Position numbers and translations under genes: made by a program
Notes under the pieces: model-generated
Told to the model about the DNA's origin: nothing
Seen by the model: the letters and a program-made list of their open reading frames with translations, nothing else
Databases searched by the model: none
Shown here: piece by piece, positions 17,742-25,882 of the stretch
How the letters are laid out: each line of letters opens with the position of its first letter
How positions within the stretch are numbered: the stretch's first letter is position 1
Assembly: GCF_001469875.2 (NCBI RefSeq)
Contig: NZ_LOPW02000010.1
Location: 195,942-259,941 of the forward strand
Direction: 5' to 3'
DNA: 64,000 nucleotides
Source: Haloferax marisrubri
GTDB taxonomy: Archaea; Halobacteriota; Halobacteria; Halobacteriales; Haloferacaceae

Positions 17742-17941
17742 GAAGAATCGCCCCGGAGAAAGCTCTTACCGAAATCGAGTCGGTGACTCAAGTTAAGTCC
17801 ATCGTCACGGCCGTGCGTACGTGTCTCACGATTTCGCCGTGTCGACTGTTCTCGCGGCCCGGAGGCGGATTCGGGCCGCCCGTCGGCCGCCCGTCAGACG
17901 TGCCCGTGCCGTTTATGTGAACCGACGAGGAAGGGGTGTGT

Positions 17942-18187
17942 ATGGCCGACATACTCGCCGAGAACCTCTCCGGAAAGGCCGTCATGGGGTCCGACGGGAC
18001 GGAACTCGGGATGCTGTACAACATCACGATGGATCTGAAATCGGGCGAACTTCACGATCTCCTCGTCCAGCCGAACGAGCAGGTGGCCCCGAGTCGCGTG
18101 GCGTTCGACCAGGACGACCGCGGTCGGTTCCGAATCCCGGTGAATCGCGTGCAGGCGGTCAAAGATTACATCGTCGTCCAACGGTAG
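17942..18187 (+). CDS. PRC-barrel domain protein
   Basis: 81 aa, a stand-alone PRC barrel: MADILAENLSGKAVMGSDG, then ELGMLYNITMDLKSGELHDL, ending FRIPVNRVQAVKDYIVVQ. This beta-barrel is the C-terminal fold of the ribosome-maturation factor RimM, and short archaeal versions are thought to bind ribosomal or RNA-processing partners. The NOB1 rRNA nuclease gene starts 16 bases downstream, which supports a role in small-subunit maturation (inference). A TATA-like TTTATGTG at about 17910 lies 28 nt before the ATG, so the pair is probably one transcript. Confidence 0.88.
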   Translation: MADILAENLSGKAVMGSDGTELGMLYNITMDLKSGELHDLLVQPNEQVAPSRVAFDQDDRGRFRIPVNRVQAVKDYIVVQR

Positions 18188-18203
18188 TTCAAGGAGATTC
18201 TCA

Positions 18204-18662
18204 ATGCGGATTCTCGACGCTTCTGCGTTCATCAACGAGTACCACACCGACGACGAGACGGCCTCGATTCCCCTCGTCAAGGAAGAACTCACCGGCGAGC
18301 ACGCCTTCCGCTTCGACGCTCTCGAAGGCGCGGGCATGTACGTCCACATCCCCGGGCAGGGAACCGTGGACAAAGTGCTTCGCGCCGCGGGCGAGACTGG
18401 CGACCGCGACGTGCTCTCGGAGACCGACACGCGCCTCATCGCCGCCGCCTTCGAACTCGACGCGACGCTCGTCACCGACGACTACGCGATGCAGAACGTC
18501 GCCGAGCGGCTCAACGTCGGCGTCGAAGTCATCGCCCAAGACGGCATCGCTGAACAGCGGAACTGGAAGTTCCAATGTCAGGGTTGCGGCCGCGAGTTCG
18601 ACGAGAACAAAGAGCGCTGTCCCATCTGCGGGATGGAGCTGTCGCGGAAGAACCCGGCGTAA
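18204..18662 (+). CDS. nob1: NOB1-family rRNA maturation endonuclease
   Basis: 152 aa. NOB1 makes the final 3' cut of 16S rRNA in pre-30S particles. The N-terminal PIN domain has the acidic set: Asp5 in MRILDASAFI, Glu in LVKEELTGEH, Asp residues in SETDTRLIAAAFEL and VTDDYAMQNVA. The C-terminus is the characteristic zinc ribbon CQGCGREFDENKERCPICG. Length equals other archaeal NOB1 proteins. It lies 16 bases after the PRC-barrel gene. Confidence 0.93.
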   Translation: MRILDASAFINEYHTDDETASIPLVKEELTGEHAFRFDALEGAGMYVHIPGQGTVDKVLRAAGETGDRDVLSETDTRLIAAAFELDATLVTDDYAMQNVAERLNVGVEVIAQDGIAEQRNWKFQCQGCGREFDENKERCPICGMELSRKNPA

Positions 18663-18699
18663 GCCGGCCGACCGCTCGACTCGACTCGGCTGTCCGTCG

Positions 18700-18709
18700 T
18701 TCTTTTTTC
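18700..18709 (+). terminator. T-rich putative terminator after nob1
   Basis: TTCTTTTTT lies about 40 bases after the nob1 stop, in the short gap before the convergent CPBP gene. Confidence 0.45.
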
Positions 18710-19445
18710 AGACCATCCCGGTCGCCTGCGCGTAGCTCACGAGGAACTGGACCGCGTTGTACAGCCCGTGGACCAGCGCGGCGACGAGCAGGCTTCCGCT
18801 CTTCTCGTAGACGAGCGCGAGGACGCTCCCGAGGGCGAACACCATCCCGAGCGAGACGTACAGCCCCTCGCCGGAGAACGACCAGAGGTGAATCGACGCG
18901 AACACCAGACTCGACAGGACGACCGCGGGCGCGGGACCCCACAGCCGTCGGAGTTCGCCGAAGGCGATGCCGCGGAAGATTAGCTCCTCCGCCGGGCCGA
19001 CGAGGACGATGGTGACGACGGTGAGATACAGGAAGTACACCGGGTTCTCGCGGCCCTGCTGGGCGATGACGCTGTCGCCGCTCTGGATGCCGAGCGCGGA
19101 CATCAGCGCCGACGCGCCGAGGTAGACGCCCATCACGGCGACGAACCCGCCGGCAATCCACAGGGCGTCGCGCGCGGTCGGCCGCTCGAATCGAATCAGG
19201 TCCCAGTCGTCGCGCATGGAGAGGTAACCCGCGCCGACGACGCCGAAGCCGATGAACTGTCCGGCGCTCTGTATCGCGCCGATGAGCGCGGTGTCGCCCG
19301 GAACCACGCCGCGAGCGAGGCCGCCGGCGACCGAGCCGAACGTCGCGCCGACGAGGAGCGAGAGGGCGACGACGATGATGATGCCACCGTACGCTTGGAG
19401 GTGGTCTGCGGGGCTCGCAGACGCGCGGGCGGTGTCGTGTGCCAT
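18708..19445 (-). CDS. CPBP family intramembrane glutamic endopeptidase
   Basis: 245 aa, about eight membrane helices. The Abi/CPBP motifs are complete: EELIFRG with Glu153, Glu154 and Arg158; a His in SIHLWSF (His186); and the HGLYN motif (His226, Asn230). Family members include the prenyl-protein protease Rce1 and bacteriocin self-immunity proteins; in archaea the substrates are unknown. The ATG at 19445 is chosen since an upstream in-frame codon at 19499 would add a polar, non-conserved stretch and remove the promoter space shared with the divergent DUF389 gene. A second CPBP gene lies at 52482. Confidence 0.88.
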   Translation of the reverse strand: MAHDTARASASPADHLQAYGGIIIVVALSLLVGATFGSVAGGLARGVVPGDTALIGAIQSAGQFIGFGVVGAGYLSMRDDWDLIRFERPTARDALWIAGGFVAVMGVYLGASALMSALGIQSGDSVIAQQGRENPVYFLYLTVVTIVLVGPAEELIFRGIAFGELRRLWGPAPAVVLSSLVFASIHLWSFSGEGLYVSLGMVFALGSVLALVYEKSGSLLVAALVHGLYNAVQFLVSYAQATGMV

Positions 19446-19602
19446 TGCCCTCCCTTTCGGAACGGGGTCGGATAACCGATTCGGGTCGGAGTACCCCACC
19501 GCCCGACGAACCGGCGCGTCTCCCGCTTCGGCGGACTGTCCCGTCCTCCCTACTGTCTCCGTCCCGCGATTATTGAATAGTTACGAACATTTAACTTATG
19601 TA

Positions 19603-19609
19603 TTTATAG
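19603..19609 (+). promoter_or_regulatory. TATA box of the TIGR00341 gene
   Basis: TTTATAG within an AT-rich stretch, 28 nt before the ATG at 19637. Confidence 0.55.
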
Positions 19610-19636
19610 TCGATTGAGGCGTATTCTACCGCGACG

Positions 19637-20977
19637 ATGCGGCTCGTTCACGTACTCATCCCGACCGGAAGCGTAGAGGCAGTTCTCGACGAGTTAGACA
19701 GCGAGGGCATCGATTACGCGGTCAGCGCGGAGGTCGGGAGGGGCGGGTACGACGCGCAGGTCTCGTTTCCAGTCCCGACGAGCGCGGTCGACCCGATACT
19801 GACGCGCCTCCGAGCCGTCGGCTTAGAGGACGACGGCTACACCATCGTGGTCTCGGCGGAGACGGTCGTCTCCAAGCGGTTCGAGCAGGTCAAAGCGAAC
19901 TACACGGACCTCTCGCTGTCGCGTGCGGAACTCGTCTCGCGCGCCGAGGACATGGCCCCTCCGCTTTCGACGTTCGTGGCGATGACCATCGTGAGCGCCG
20001 TCGTGGCGACGACGGGTCTGCTTTCGAACTCCGCGGCGGTCATCATCGGCGCGATGATTATCGCGCCCGTGATGGGGCCCGCGATTTCGGCCTCCGTGGG
20101 GAGCGTCCTCTACGAGCCCAGACTGTTCCGCCGCGGGGTCGGACTGCAGGTTCTCGGCGTGGCGCTCGCCATCGCGAGCGGACTCGTTTTTTCGCTTCTC
20201 GTCAAGGAGACGCTGTTAGTCCCGCCGGGGTTCAACCCCATCGAGGTCCCGCAGGTCCAAGAGCGACTGACGCCGAACGTCCTCTCGCTCGTGCTCGCGG
20301 TCGGGGCCGGCGTCGCCGCGGTGCTCAGCCTCACCCGCGGGGTCTCGTCGGTCCTCGTGGGTGCCATGATTGCCGTCGCGCTGGTCCCGCCCGCCGCGAC
20401 CGTCGGTATCGGCATCGCGTGGGACGCCCCGCTCGCGGTGGCGGAGGCCGGCACGCTCCTGCTCGTGAACGTCCTCGCGGTGAACCTCGTCGCGCTCAGC
20501 CTGCTGTGGCTGAGCGGCTACCGACCCGTCTCGGAAGCCCGGACTGACTCCGCCCGGAAGCGGACGCTCCAACTGCTCGGAATCATCTCCTTCGCGCTCA
20601 TCGCGCTGGGCAGTATCCTCGCGTTCGTGAGCCTCCTGTCGGTCGCCGACGCGGAGTTCAGAACGGAGCTAAACGCCGAGATAGCCGACGTGCTCTCGCG
20701 CAACGAGTACCGGAACGTGCGACTCGTCGAGGTTCACATCGACGTGTCGCCGGTGCAGGGGCTCCTGTTCAGCGAGGAGCCCGAGGTAACGATTCTGGTC
20801 GATTCGCCGGGCGGCGTCCCGCCGAACGGCTTGGCCGAAGACGTTCGGACGGTCATCAGAGACGAACAGGGCTTCGACGTCATCGTCGTCGTCGAGGCCG
20901 TCGACGCGTCACTTCCCAGCGACGACGGGGTGACGGCGACGGAGCGCGTGGTCGGTCCCGTCCCGCGTCCCGCTTAG
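19637..20977 (+). CDS. TIGR00341 / DUF389 membrane protein
   Basis: 446 aa. The cytoplasmic N-terminal domain (about 1-85) looks ferredoxin-like (MRLVHVLIPTGSVEAVLDEL). Six to seven membrane helices follow, with the family's conserved glycine-rich segment SNSAAVIIGAMIIAPVMGPA at about residue 131 and MIAVALVPPAATVGIGIAWD. The C-terminal 110 residues are soluble and acidic. The family is widespread in archaea and bacteria, with no proven substrate. The promoter is close and the mRNA likely leaderless. Convergent with pgi, 16 bases apart. Confidence 0.88.
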   Translation: MRLVHVLIPTGSVEAVLDELDSEGIDYAVSAEVGRGGYDAQVSFPVPTSAVDPILTRLRAVGLEDDGYTIVVSAETVVSKRFEQVKANYTDLSLSRAELVSRAEDMAPPLSTFVAMTIVSAVVATTGLLSNSAAVIIGAMIIAPVMGPAISASVGSVLYEPRLFRRGVGLQVLGVALAIASGLVFSLLVKETLLVPPGFNPIEVPQVQERLTPNVLSLVLAVGAGVAAVLSLTRGVSSVLVGAMIAVALVPPAATVGIGIAWDAPLAVAEAGTLLLVNVLAVNLVALSLLWLSGYRPVSEARTDSARKRTLQLLGIISFALIALGSILAFVSLLSVADAEFRTELNAEIADVLSRNEYRNVRLVEVHIDVSPVQGLLFSEEPEVTILVDSPGGVPPNGLAEDVRTVIRDEQGFDVIVVVEAVDASLPSDDGVTATERVVGPVPRPA

Positions 20978-20993
20978 TCGCGGGGCGACCGCC

Positions 20994-22286
20994 TCACTCG
21001 ACGACCAGCCGCGACTTCTCTTCGACCGCGTCCGCTTCCTCGAAGTCGCCGCCGCCGAGCAGGCCGCGGGCGGCGCGCTTGCCCCACTCGACCGCCGGCT
21101 GGATGAACGTGTCCACGCTGGCGAGTTCGCCGTAGAGGACGCAGGCGGCCTCCATCGCGTAGAGCAGTTCGCCGAGGCCGTACTCGTCCACGCGGTCGAG
21201 TTCGATGCGGACGTTCGGACAGCCGGCCGCGGCGAGGCTCGCCTCGGTCGCCTCGAACTCGGCGTCGAGCAGTTCGCCGAGCGACGAGCCGCCGAGGTAC
21301 GCGAGGCCGTCGAGGTCGGTCTCGGGGATGGCCACGTCCTCGCGTTCCGTGGCGCGGACGAGCGTCACGAGTTTGTCGCGCGGGCCGGCGCGGTACAGTT
21401 GAAGCTGGGAGTGCTGGTCGGTCGCGCCGAGCGCCCGCAGGGGCGTCTGGCCGAGACCGTCCTTTCCGAGCGACTCGGCCCACAGCTGGGCGAACCACTC
21501 GGAGAACGTTTCGAGCGATTCCGCGTAGGGCATCATCGCGTTCTGCCGCAGGCCGCGCTCGGCGAGGGCGTAGGAGACCGCGCCGTAGGCGTACGCCGGC
21601 GAGTCGAAAAGCGAGTCCGACAGGCGCGCCTCCTGTGCGGCCGCGCCCTCCAGTACCGCCTCGATGTCGTGGCCGCAGAGGGCGGCGGCGGCGAGACCGA
21701 CCGTCGAGAGGACGGAAAAGCGGCCGGGGACGCCGTCCGGGACGGGGAGCGACGGGAGGTCGTGCTGGTCGGCGAGGTCGCGGAGGTTGCCCTCCTCGCC
21801 GGTCGTGACGAACGTCCGGTCGGCCCAGTCGACGCCCGCGTCGGCCATGGCCTCCTGCACGACGAGGAAGTTCGCCAGCGTCTCGGCGGTCGTGCCGGAC
21901 CGCGAGACGACGTTGACGACGGTCGACGCGAGGTCCAACGAGTCGAGGAGGCGCTCGACGGCCTCCGGGTCGACGTTGTCGAGGTAGTAGGCGTCCACGT
22001 CGCTTTCGAGCGCGTCGGTGAGGGTGGCCGCGCCGAGGGCGCTCCCGCCGATGCCGACGGTGACGACCGCCGAGGGGTCGTCGAACCGGCTCACCGCGTC
22101 GCGAATCGCCGCGGGGTCGGTGCTGTTCGGGAGGTTCAGCGATTCGTAGCCGTGTTCGCCAGCCTCTCGGCCCCGTTCGATGCGGTCGTGGGCGGCCGCG
22201 ACGCGGCCGTCGAGTCGTTCGAGCGTCTCGCGCGAGACGCCGTGGGCCGACGCCGTGTCGAGGACGTTCCCGAGGTCTACCTGCAT
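20994..22286 (-). CDS. pgi: Glucose-6-phosphate isomerase
   Basis: 430 aa, the short haloarchaeal PGI of the classic SIS-fold superfamily (not the cupin type). Motifs: VTVGIGGSALGAATL at about 76, the sugar-phosphate loop VVSRSGTTAETLANF at about 129, TTGEEGNLRDLA, the TDQHSQLQLYRAG segment carrying the active-site His, and the C-terminal DTFIQPAVEWGKRAARGL with the catalytic Lys. It links glucose-6-P and fructose-6-P in gluconeogenesis and storage pathways. The start at 22286 gives the conserved MQVDLGNVLD; the reading frame stays open far upstream but loses protein-like composition. Confidence 0.94.
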   Translation of the reverse strand: MQVDLGNVLDTASAHGVSRETLERLDGRVAAAHDRIERGREAGEHGYESLNLPNSTDPAAIRDAVSRFDDPSAVVTVGIGGSALGAATLTDALESDVDAYYLDNVDPEAVERLLDSLDLASTVVNVVSRSGTTAETLANFLVVQEAMADAGVDWADRTFVTTGEEGNLRDLADQHDLPSLPVPDGVPGRFSVLSTVGLAAAALCGHDIEAVLEGAAAQEARLSDSLFDSPAYAYGAVSYALAERGLRQNAMMPYAESLETFSEWFAQLWAESLGKDGLGQTPLRALGATDQHSQLQLYRAGPRDKLVTLVRATEREDVAIPETDLDGLAYLGGSSLGELLDAEFEATEASLAAAGCPNVRIELDRVDEYGLGELLYAMEAACVLYGELASVDTFIQPAVEWGKRAARGLLGGGDFEEADAVEEKSRLVVE

Positions 22287-22358
22287 ACAGGATGCCGCGT
22301 CGCCCGGCGTCAAAACGACACCGGTCGCTTTAATCGCGGCCGCTCCCAAGGGCGACCG

Positions 22359-22892
22359 ATGGCAGACGACTACGGCGGCGTCATCGGCGCGTTCCCGTAC
22401 GCCTTCCGGCACAGCGAGTCGTGGCTGTTCAAGTGCTACGTACTCGTCGGTGCCCTCGCGACGGGTGTCGTCTCGTTGTTCGTCGTCTTCGGACTCGTGG
22501 TGCTCATCGGCGCGACCGCCGGCGTCCCCGGTGGGTCGCTCACCCTCTCGCGGTCGTTCTACGTCCTCGTGGGGCTGTTCGTGGTCGCGCCGCTCGTCGC
22601 CCCGATACTGTTCGTCGCCCGACGACACCGCCGCACCGGGTCGAAACCGCGGTACGACCTGAGCCTCGCGCTCGCGGGCTTCGTGTTCATGCTGTCGGTG
22701 TACGTGGGGCTTCTCGCATCGGTGCCCGCGGAGCTTCAGACACCCGCCGAGCCGTTCACCGTGGGGCCCGTGACCGTCTCTGCGCTCGTTCCGGTCGTTC
22801 AACTGCTCTACGACCTCCCCGCAATCTACGGCCTCGTCCCGCCGGTCGCGTGCGCGGCGGGAATCTACGGGCTTCACCGACTGCTCCGATAA
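22359..22892 (+). CDS. Haloarchaeal integral membrane protein of unknown function
   Basis: 177 aa with four or five membrane helices (CYVLVGALATGVVSLFVVFG, VLVGLFVVAPLVAPILFVAR, LALAGFVFMLSVYVGLLASV, VPPVACAAGIYGLHRLL). The N-terminus MADDYGGVIGAFPYAFRHSE and the positively charged loop RRHRRTGSKPRYD are hydrophilic and probably cytoplasmic. It is divergent from pgi with a 72-bp shared promoter region (TTTAATCG near 22329). I do not recognise a named family. Confidence 0.75.
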   Translation: MADDYGGVIGAFPYAFRHSESWLFKCYVLVGALATGVVSLFVVFGLVVLIGATAGVPGGSLTLSRSFYVLVGLFVVAPLVAPILFVARRHRRTGSKPRYDLSLALAGFVFMLSVYVGLLASVPAELQTPAEPFTVGPVTVSALVPVVQLLYDLPAIYGLVPPVACAAGIYGLHRLLR

Positions 22893-22925
22893 CCGTTACC
22901 GGCTCGTTTTCTCCCCGCTCTAGCC

Positions 22926-23609
22926 TCAGCCGACTCGCGCCGCCAACTCGTCGCGGTAGCGGTAGACGACCGCCGAGGCGACGACGCCGACTCCCACGAG
23001 CAGCGCCACCGCCTCGTAGTTCGCCGCGCCCGCGCTCTGCCCGGCGGCCGCGGCGAGAGCGAACGTCGGCAGGCGACCGACGGCGACGAGGACGACGAGC
23101 GTCCGCAGTCGAAGCGGCGAGAGCCCGGCGAGCGCACAGAGCGCGTCGTCCGGGAACGCCGGCAGGAGAAACAGGACGAACAGGCCGGCGACGCCCCGGC
23201 GGTCGGCGAAGCCGTCGAACCGCGCGAGCGCGTCGTCGGCGACGAGGCGCTCGACCGCGGGCCGGCCGAAGCGCCGGGCGAGCAGGAAGACGATGGCGCT
23301 TCCGGCGACGACGCCGACCATGCTGTAGGCCGTCCCGGCGACCGTCCCGAACAGGTAGCCGCCGACGGCGGCGAGGGCTTGCCCGGGAATCGGCGCGAGA
23401 ATCACCTGCAGCGTCTGGATGCCGACGAACACCAACGGAGCGAACGGGCCGGTCGATTCGACGGCCGCGCGGACCCACGCCGGGTCGGCGAGGCGCGGGA
23501 CGAACACGGCGACGCCGACCGCGACGGCCGCGAAGGCGACTGCGATGGCCCCGACTCTGACGAGCGCCGCGTTCCGCGTCTCGGGCGAGTCGAACAGGCG
23601 ACCGGTCAC
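22926..23609 (-). CDS. VTT-domain (TVP38/TMEM64, DedA-like) membrane protein
   Basis: 227 aa, about six membrane segments. The VTT signature is visible: a re-entrant loop APIPGQALAAVGGYLFG at about 72-88, then AYSMVGVVAGSAIVFLLARR, and later FLLPAFPDDALCALAGLS. Eukaryotic relatives (TMEM41B, VMP1) are lipid scramblases, and DedA proteins move lipid carriers. The start overlaps the upstream PHP gene by 4 bases (ATGA), so it is translationally coupled to a PHP hydrolase and a CDP-alcohol phosphatidyltransferase. I infer a role in moving or protecting a polar-lipid intermediate. Confidence 0.88.
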   Translation of the reverse strand: MTGRLFDSPETRNAALVRVGAIAVAFAAVAVGVAVFVPRLADPAWVRAAVESTGPFAPLVFVGIQTLQVILAPIPGQALAAVGGYLFGTVAGTAYSMVGVVAGSAIVFLLARRFGRPAVERLVADDALARFDGFADRRGVAGLFVLFLLPAFPDDALCALAGLSPLRLRTLVVLVAVGRLPTFALAAAAGQSAGAANYEAVALLVGVGVVASAVVYRYRDELAARVG

Positions 23610-24310
23610 AGGAACGAGGCGGTCTTGAGTCGGGCGTTCAGCGCGTACTTCCGCAGGTACTGTCGGGCGGTCGTTCGCGTCCCTCGGGCGACGGTTCGCC
23701 CGGCGCGAATCCCGTCCAAGATGGCGTCGGTCGTGACGCCGCCGTCCGCCTCGACCGAGACGGCCGTGTACGCCTGTCCGACCAGCGCGGGCCGGTGCGC
23801 GTCGCTCCCGCCCGTGCCCGGGAGTCCCTGCCGGCGGGCGTAGCGCCGCGCCTGCCCGTTTCTGAACCCGGTGAGCGTGTGCGCGTTGTACACCTCGACG
23901 GCGTCAACGTCCCGAATCGCCCGCCGGGACGCGCCGTGTCGAAACGTCTGAAACGGGTGCGGCACGACCGCGAGCCCACCCGACTCGCGGACCGCCCGCG
24001 CCGTCTCGGAGAGCGGTCGCCCCGTCGCCGGCGGGTCGTCGACGCCGAGCGCGAGGAGGTGGCCGTCGCCCGTCGAAACTTCGACGCCGGGGACGACCCG
24101 GACGCCGTACTCGTGAGCGATGTCGAACGCCCGCGAGAGCGCCCCGACCGAGTCGTGGTCGGTGATGGCGACCGCGTCGAGGCCGACCGCCGCCGCGCGG
24201 GCCAACACCGCTTCGACCGACATCTCGCAGTCGTAGGAGGCGTCGGTGTGGACGTGGAGGTCCACCGCGAGCGTCTGCGGCCCCCGCGAGTCCTGCGCCG
24301 GACCGCTCAT
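23606..24310 (-). CDS. PHP-domain metal-dependent phosphoesterase
   Basis: 234 aa. PHP domain with the metal ligands in order: DLHVHTDASYDCE (His19, His21, Asp23), ITDHDSVGA (Asp51, His52, Asp53), the Glu in PGVEVSTGDG, HPF (about residue 117) and GTGGSDAHRP near 180. It therefore has a complete trinuclear metal site and should hydrolyse phosphate esters. Relatives act on nucleotides, RNA ends or histidinol phosphate, so the substrate cannot be read from sequence. It overlaps the genes on both sides by 4 bases, placing it between a lipid head-group transferase and a VTT membrane protein. Confidence 0.9.
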   Translation of the reverse strand: MSGPAQDSRGPQTLAVDLHVHTDASYDCEMSVEAVLARAAAVGLDAVAITDHDSVGALSRAFDIAHEYGVRVVPGVEVSTGDGHLLALGVDDPPATGRPLSETARAVRESGGLAVVPHPFQTFRHGASRRAIRDVDAVEVYNAHTLTGFRNGQARRYARRQGLPGTGGSDAHRPALVGQAYTAVSVEADGGVTTDAILDGIRAGRTVARGTRTTARQYLRKYALNARLKTASFL

Positions 24311-25005
24311 ATCACGCCGAATTCGAGCGCGAGACAGCCGGCGACCGTCAGGACGCCGGCGACGCCGACGAGGACGTGCCCCGCGTCGGTTTTGTACGCT
24401 TTGTAGTCCGAGGTCATGAGCGGGCAGACCGCCACGATGGTCGCGCCCGCGACCCAGCCGTTCCACAGCGGGACGAACTGGAGGAGGAAGTAGTTCGCCA
24501 GCACGACGAGGTGCGTGTGGACGACCGTCGTCCCGTGGTAGTACGAGGTGCCGCCCTCGTCGCCGAAGCCCTCGCTGTTGTGGCGGATGAGTCGCAGGCC
24601 GCCGAAGGTGAGGACGACGAAGCCGACGACGGCGCTCACGACCGGGTTGGGAGCGAGCGCGACGTGGTACAGGAGCGCCGCCGACACGAGGTACGCGAAG
24701 ATGTCGATGAAGGAGTCTATCTGTCGGCCGAACGCCGAGGCGGTCCCGGTCTTGCGGGCGTAGTAGCCGTCGGCCTTGTCGAAGGCGAAGCCGGCGAGAA
24801 CGGCCACGATGGCCCAGTTCGGCTCGCCCGATACGAACAGTATCGCGCCGACCCACGCCCAGAAGAGCGCGCCCAGACTCAACCAGTCCGCGGCCCCGAG
24901 CCGCGAAATCATGTTCTCCCCCGTCGATGAGCGCACGACCTCGCTCGCCCGCGCGTCGACCGCGTCCAGCCTCCCGCGAAGTGCTGACCTGAGTTCGTCC
25001 GTCAT
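24307..25005 (-). CDS. CDP-alcohol phosphatidyltransferase family protein
   Basis: 232 aa, about six membrane helices. The catalytic motif D-x2-DG-x2-AR-x8-G-x3-D-x3-D is complete (Asp76, Asp79, Gly80, Ala83, Arg84, Gly93, Asp97, Asp101). Such enzymes join a CDP-activated lipid to an alcohol such as serine, glycerol-P or inositol-P; in haloarchaea the donor is CDP-archaeol. The alcohol cannot be told from the motif. The N-terminal 35 residues are soluble and helical. First gene of the cassette with the PHP and VTT genes, downstream of an AT-rich promoter. Confidence 0.9.
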   Translation of the reverse strand: MTDELRSALRGRLDAVDARASEVVRSSTGENMISRLGAADWLSLGALFWAWVGAILFVSGEPNWAIVAVLAGFAFDKADGYYARKTGTASAFGRQIDSFIDIFAYLVSAALLYHVALAPNPVVSAVVGFVVLTFGGLRLIRHNSEGFGDEGGTSYYHGTTVVHTHLVVLANYFLLQFVPLWNGWVAGATIVAVCPLMTSDYKAYKTDAGHVLVGVAGVLTVAGCLALEFGVI

Positions 25006-25035
25006 GCCTGTCTGTCCGACACACTCGACCGATTG

Positions 25036-25105
25036 AGTATAAATTTAACCGCTATAGTATATATAAATCAAATATCTATATATCAACGTTCCCGAACGGA
25101 GCGCT
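25036..25105 (-). promoter_or_regulatory. AT-rich promoter region of the phosphatidyltransferase cassette
   Basis: A sharply AT-rich stretch in a GC-rich genome. On the minus strand AATTTATAC at about 25036-25044 is the likely TATA box, about 31-39 nt before the ATG at 25005. Further TATATA runs occur at 25055-25085 and could serve as regulator sites or alternative boxes. Confidence 0.5.
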
Positions 25106-25132
25106 CGGGACGGAACTGAGCGCTCTGTACCG

Positions 25133-25768
25133 CTATGAACGCGGTTTGACGCGCCGGCGACGCCACGGTCCGGCCCGGTAGTACGCCCGGGTCCGGGCGA
25201 CTCGGAAGCCGACGCTCTCGAAGGTCCACTGCGAGGGTCGGTTGTCGCGGGCGACGAGCGCGTGGACCGTCTCGGCCCCGCGCTCGCCGGCGACGGCGAC
25301 GGCCCGCGAGACGAGCGCGGTGGCGATGCCGCGGTTCCGCGCCTCGGGCGCGACGAACACCCGGCGGACGTAGCCCCCGGGGAAGGTCACGTCGGCCTCC
25401 AGCGGGTGGACGTGGTACGTCAGGCCGGGGTCGCCGAGAAAGAGATAGCCGACGGGGTCGGAGTCCGCGACTTCACCGTTCTCACCACCCCCGCCGTCCC
25501 TCTCGCCTCCCCCGGTGTCGAACGCGCACACCGCCGTCTCGTCGTCTCGAAGTTCGGAGAACGCGTCGTAGCGAGCCTCGAACCGCGTCGCCGCCGCGGG
25601 GTCGAGCGCGCGAATCTCGACTCCCGCCGGGGGGTCGCGGTCGGTGTCCGCCGCGTCGGCGTCCGCGACGTACTCGTCCATCTGCGTCGCCGTGAGTCCG
25701 CGAGCCTTGAGCGCGTCGTAGACGCGTCGGGCCGTCTCGGTCCGGGTCAACCGCCAGAGCGCGGGCAT
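25133..25768 (-). CDS. GNAT family N-acetyltransferase
   Basis: 211 aa from ATG at 25768. The first 100 residues are less conserved (LWRLTRTETARRVYDALKAR). A Gly/Asp/Glu-rich insert (GGGERDGGGGENGE) precedes the GNAT core. The acetyl-CoA site is VRRVFVAPEARNRGIATALV at about 141-160, followed by ARDNRPSQWTFESVGFRVAR. The substrate is unknown. An upstream in-frame codon at 25828 would cover the TATA-like CCTATACCC near 25814-25822, so the shorter form is preferred. Divergent from the DUF5812 gene. Confidence 0.82.
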   Translation of the reverse strand: MPALWRLTRTETARRVYDALKARGLTATQMDEYVADADAADTDRDPPAGVEIRALDPAAATRFEARYDAFSELRDDETAVCAFDTGGGERDGGGGENGEVADSDPVGYLFLGDPGLTYHVHPLEADVTFPGGYVRRVFVAPEARNRGIATALVSRAVAVAGERGAETVHALVARDNRPSQWTFESVGFRVARTRAYYRAGPWRRRRVKPRS

Positions 25769-25882
25769 CGTCAGTCGCGTCGGCGCGCCGCGAGAAAAGC
25801 CCACCGTCGCCGTGGGTATAGGTGGCACACGCGGTCGAAAGCGCCCGAAACGGGGAAAAGGCCCGGTGGCTTACACCGGGTG

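Noticed and set aside
21399-22358. Long extension of the membrane protein gene at 22359
   Set aside because: It lies opposite pgi and has the composition of an antisense frame.
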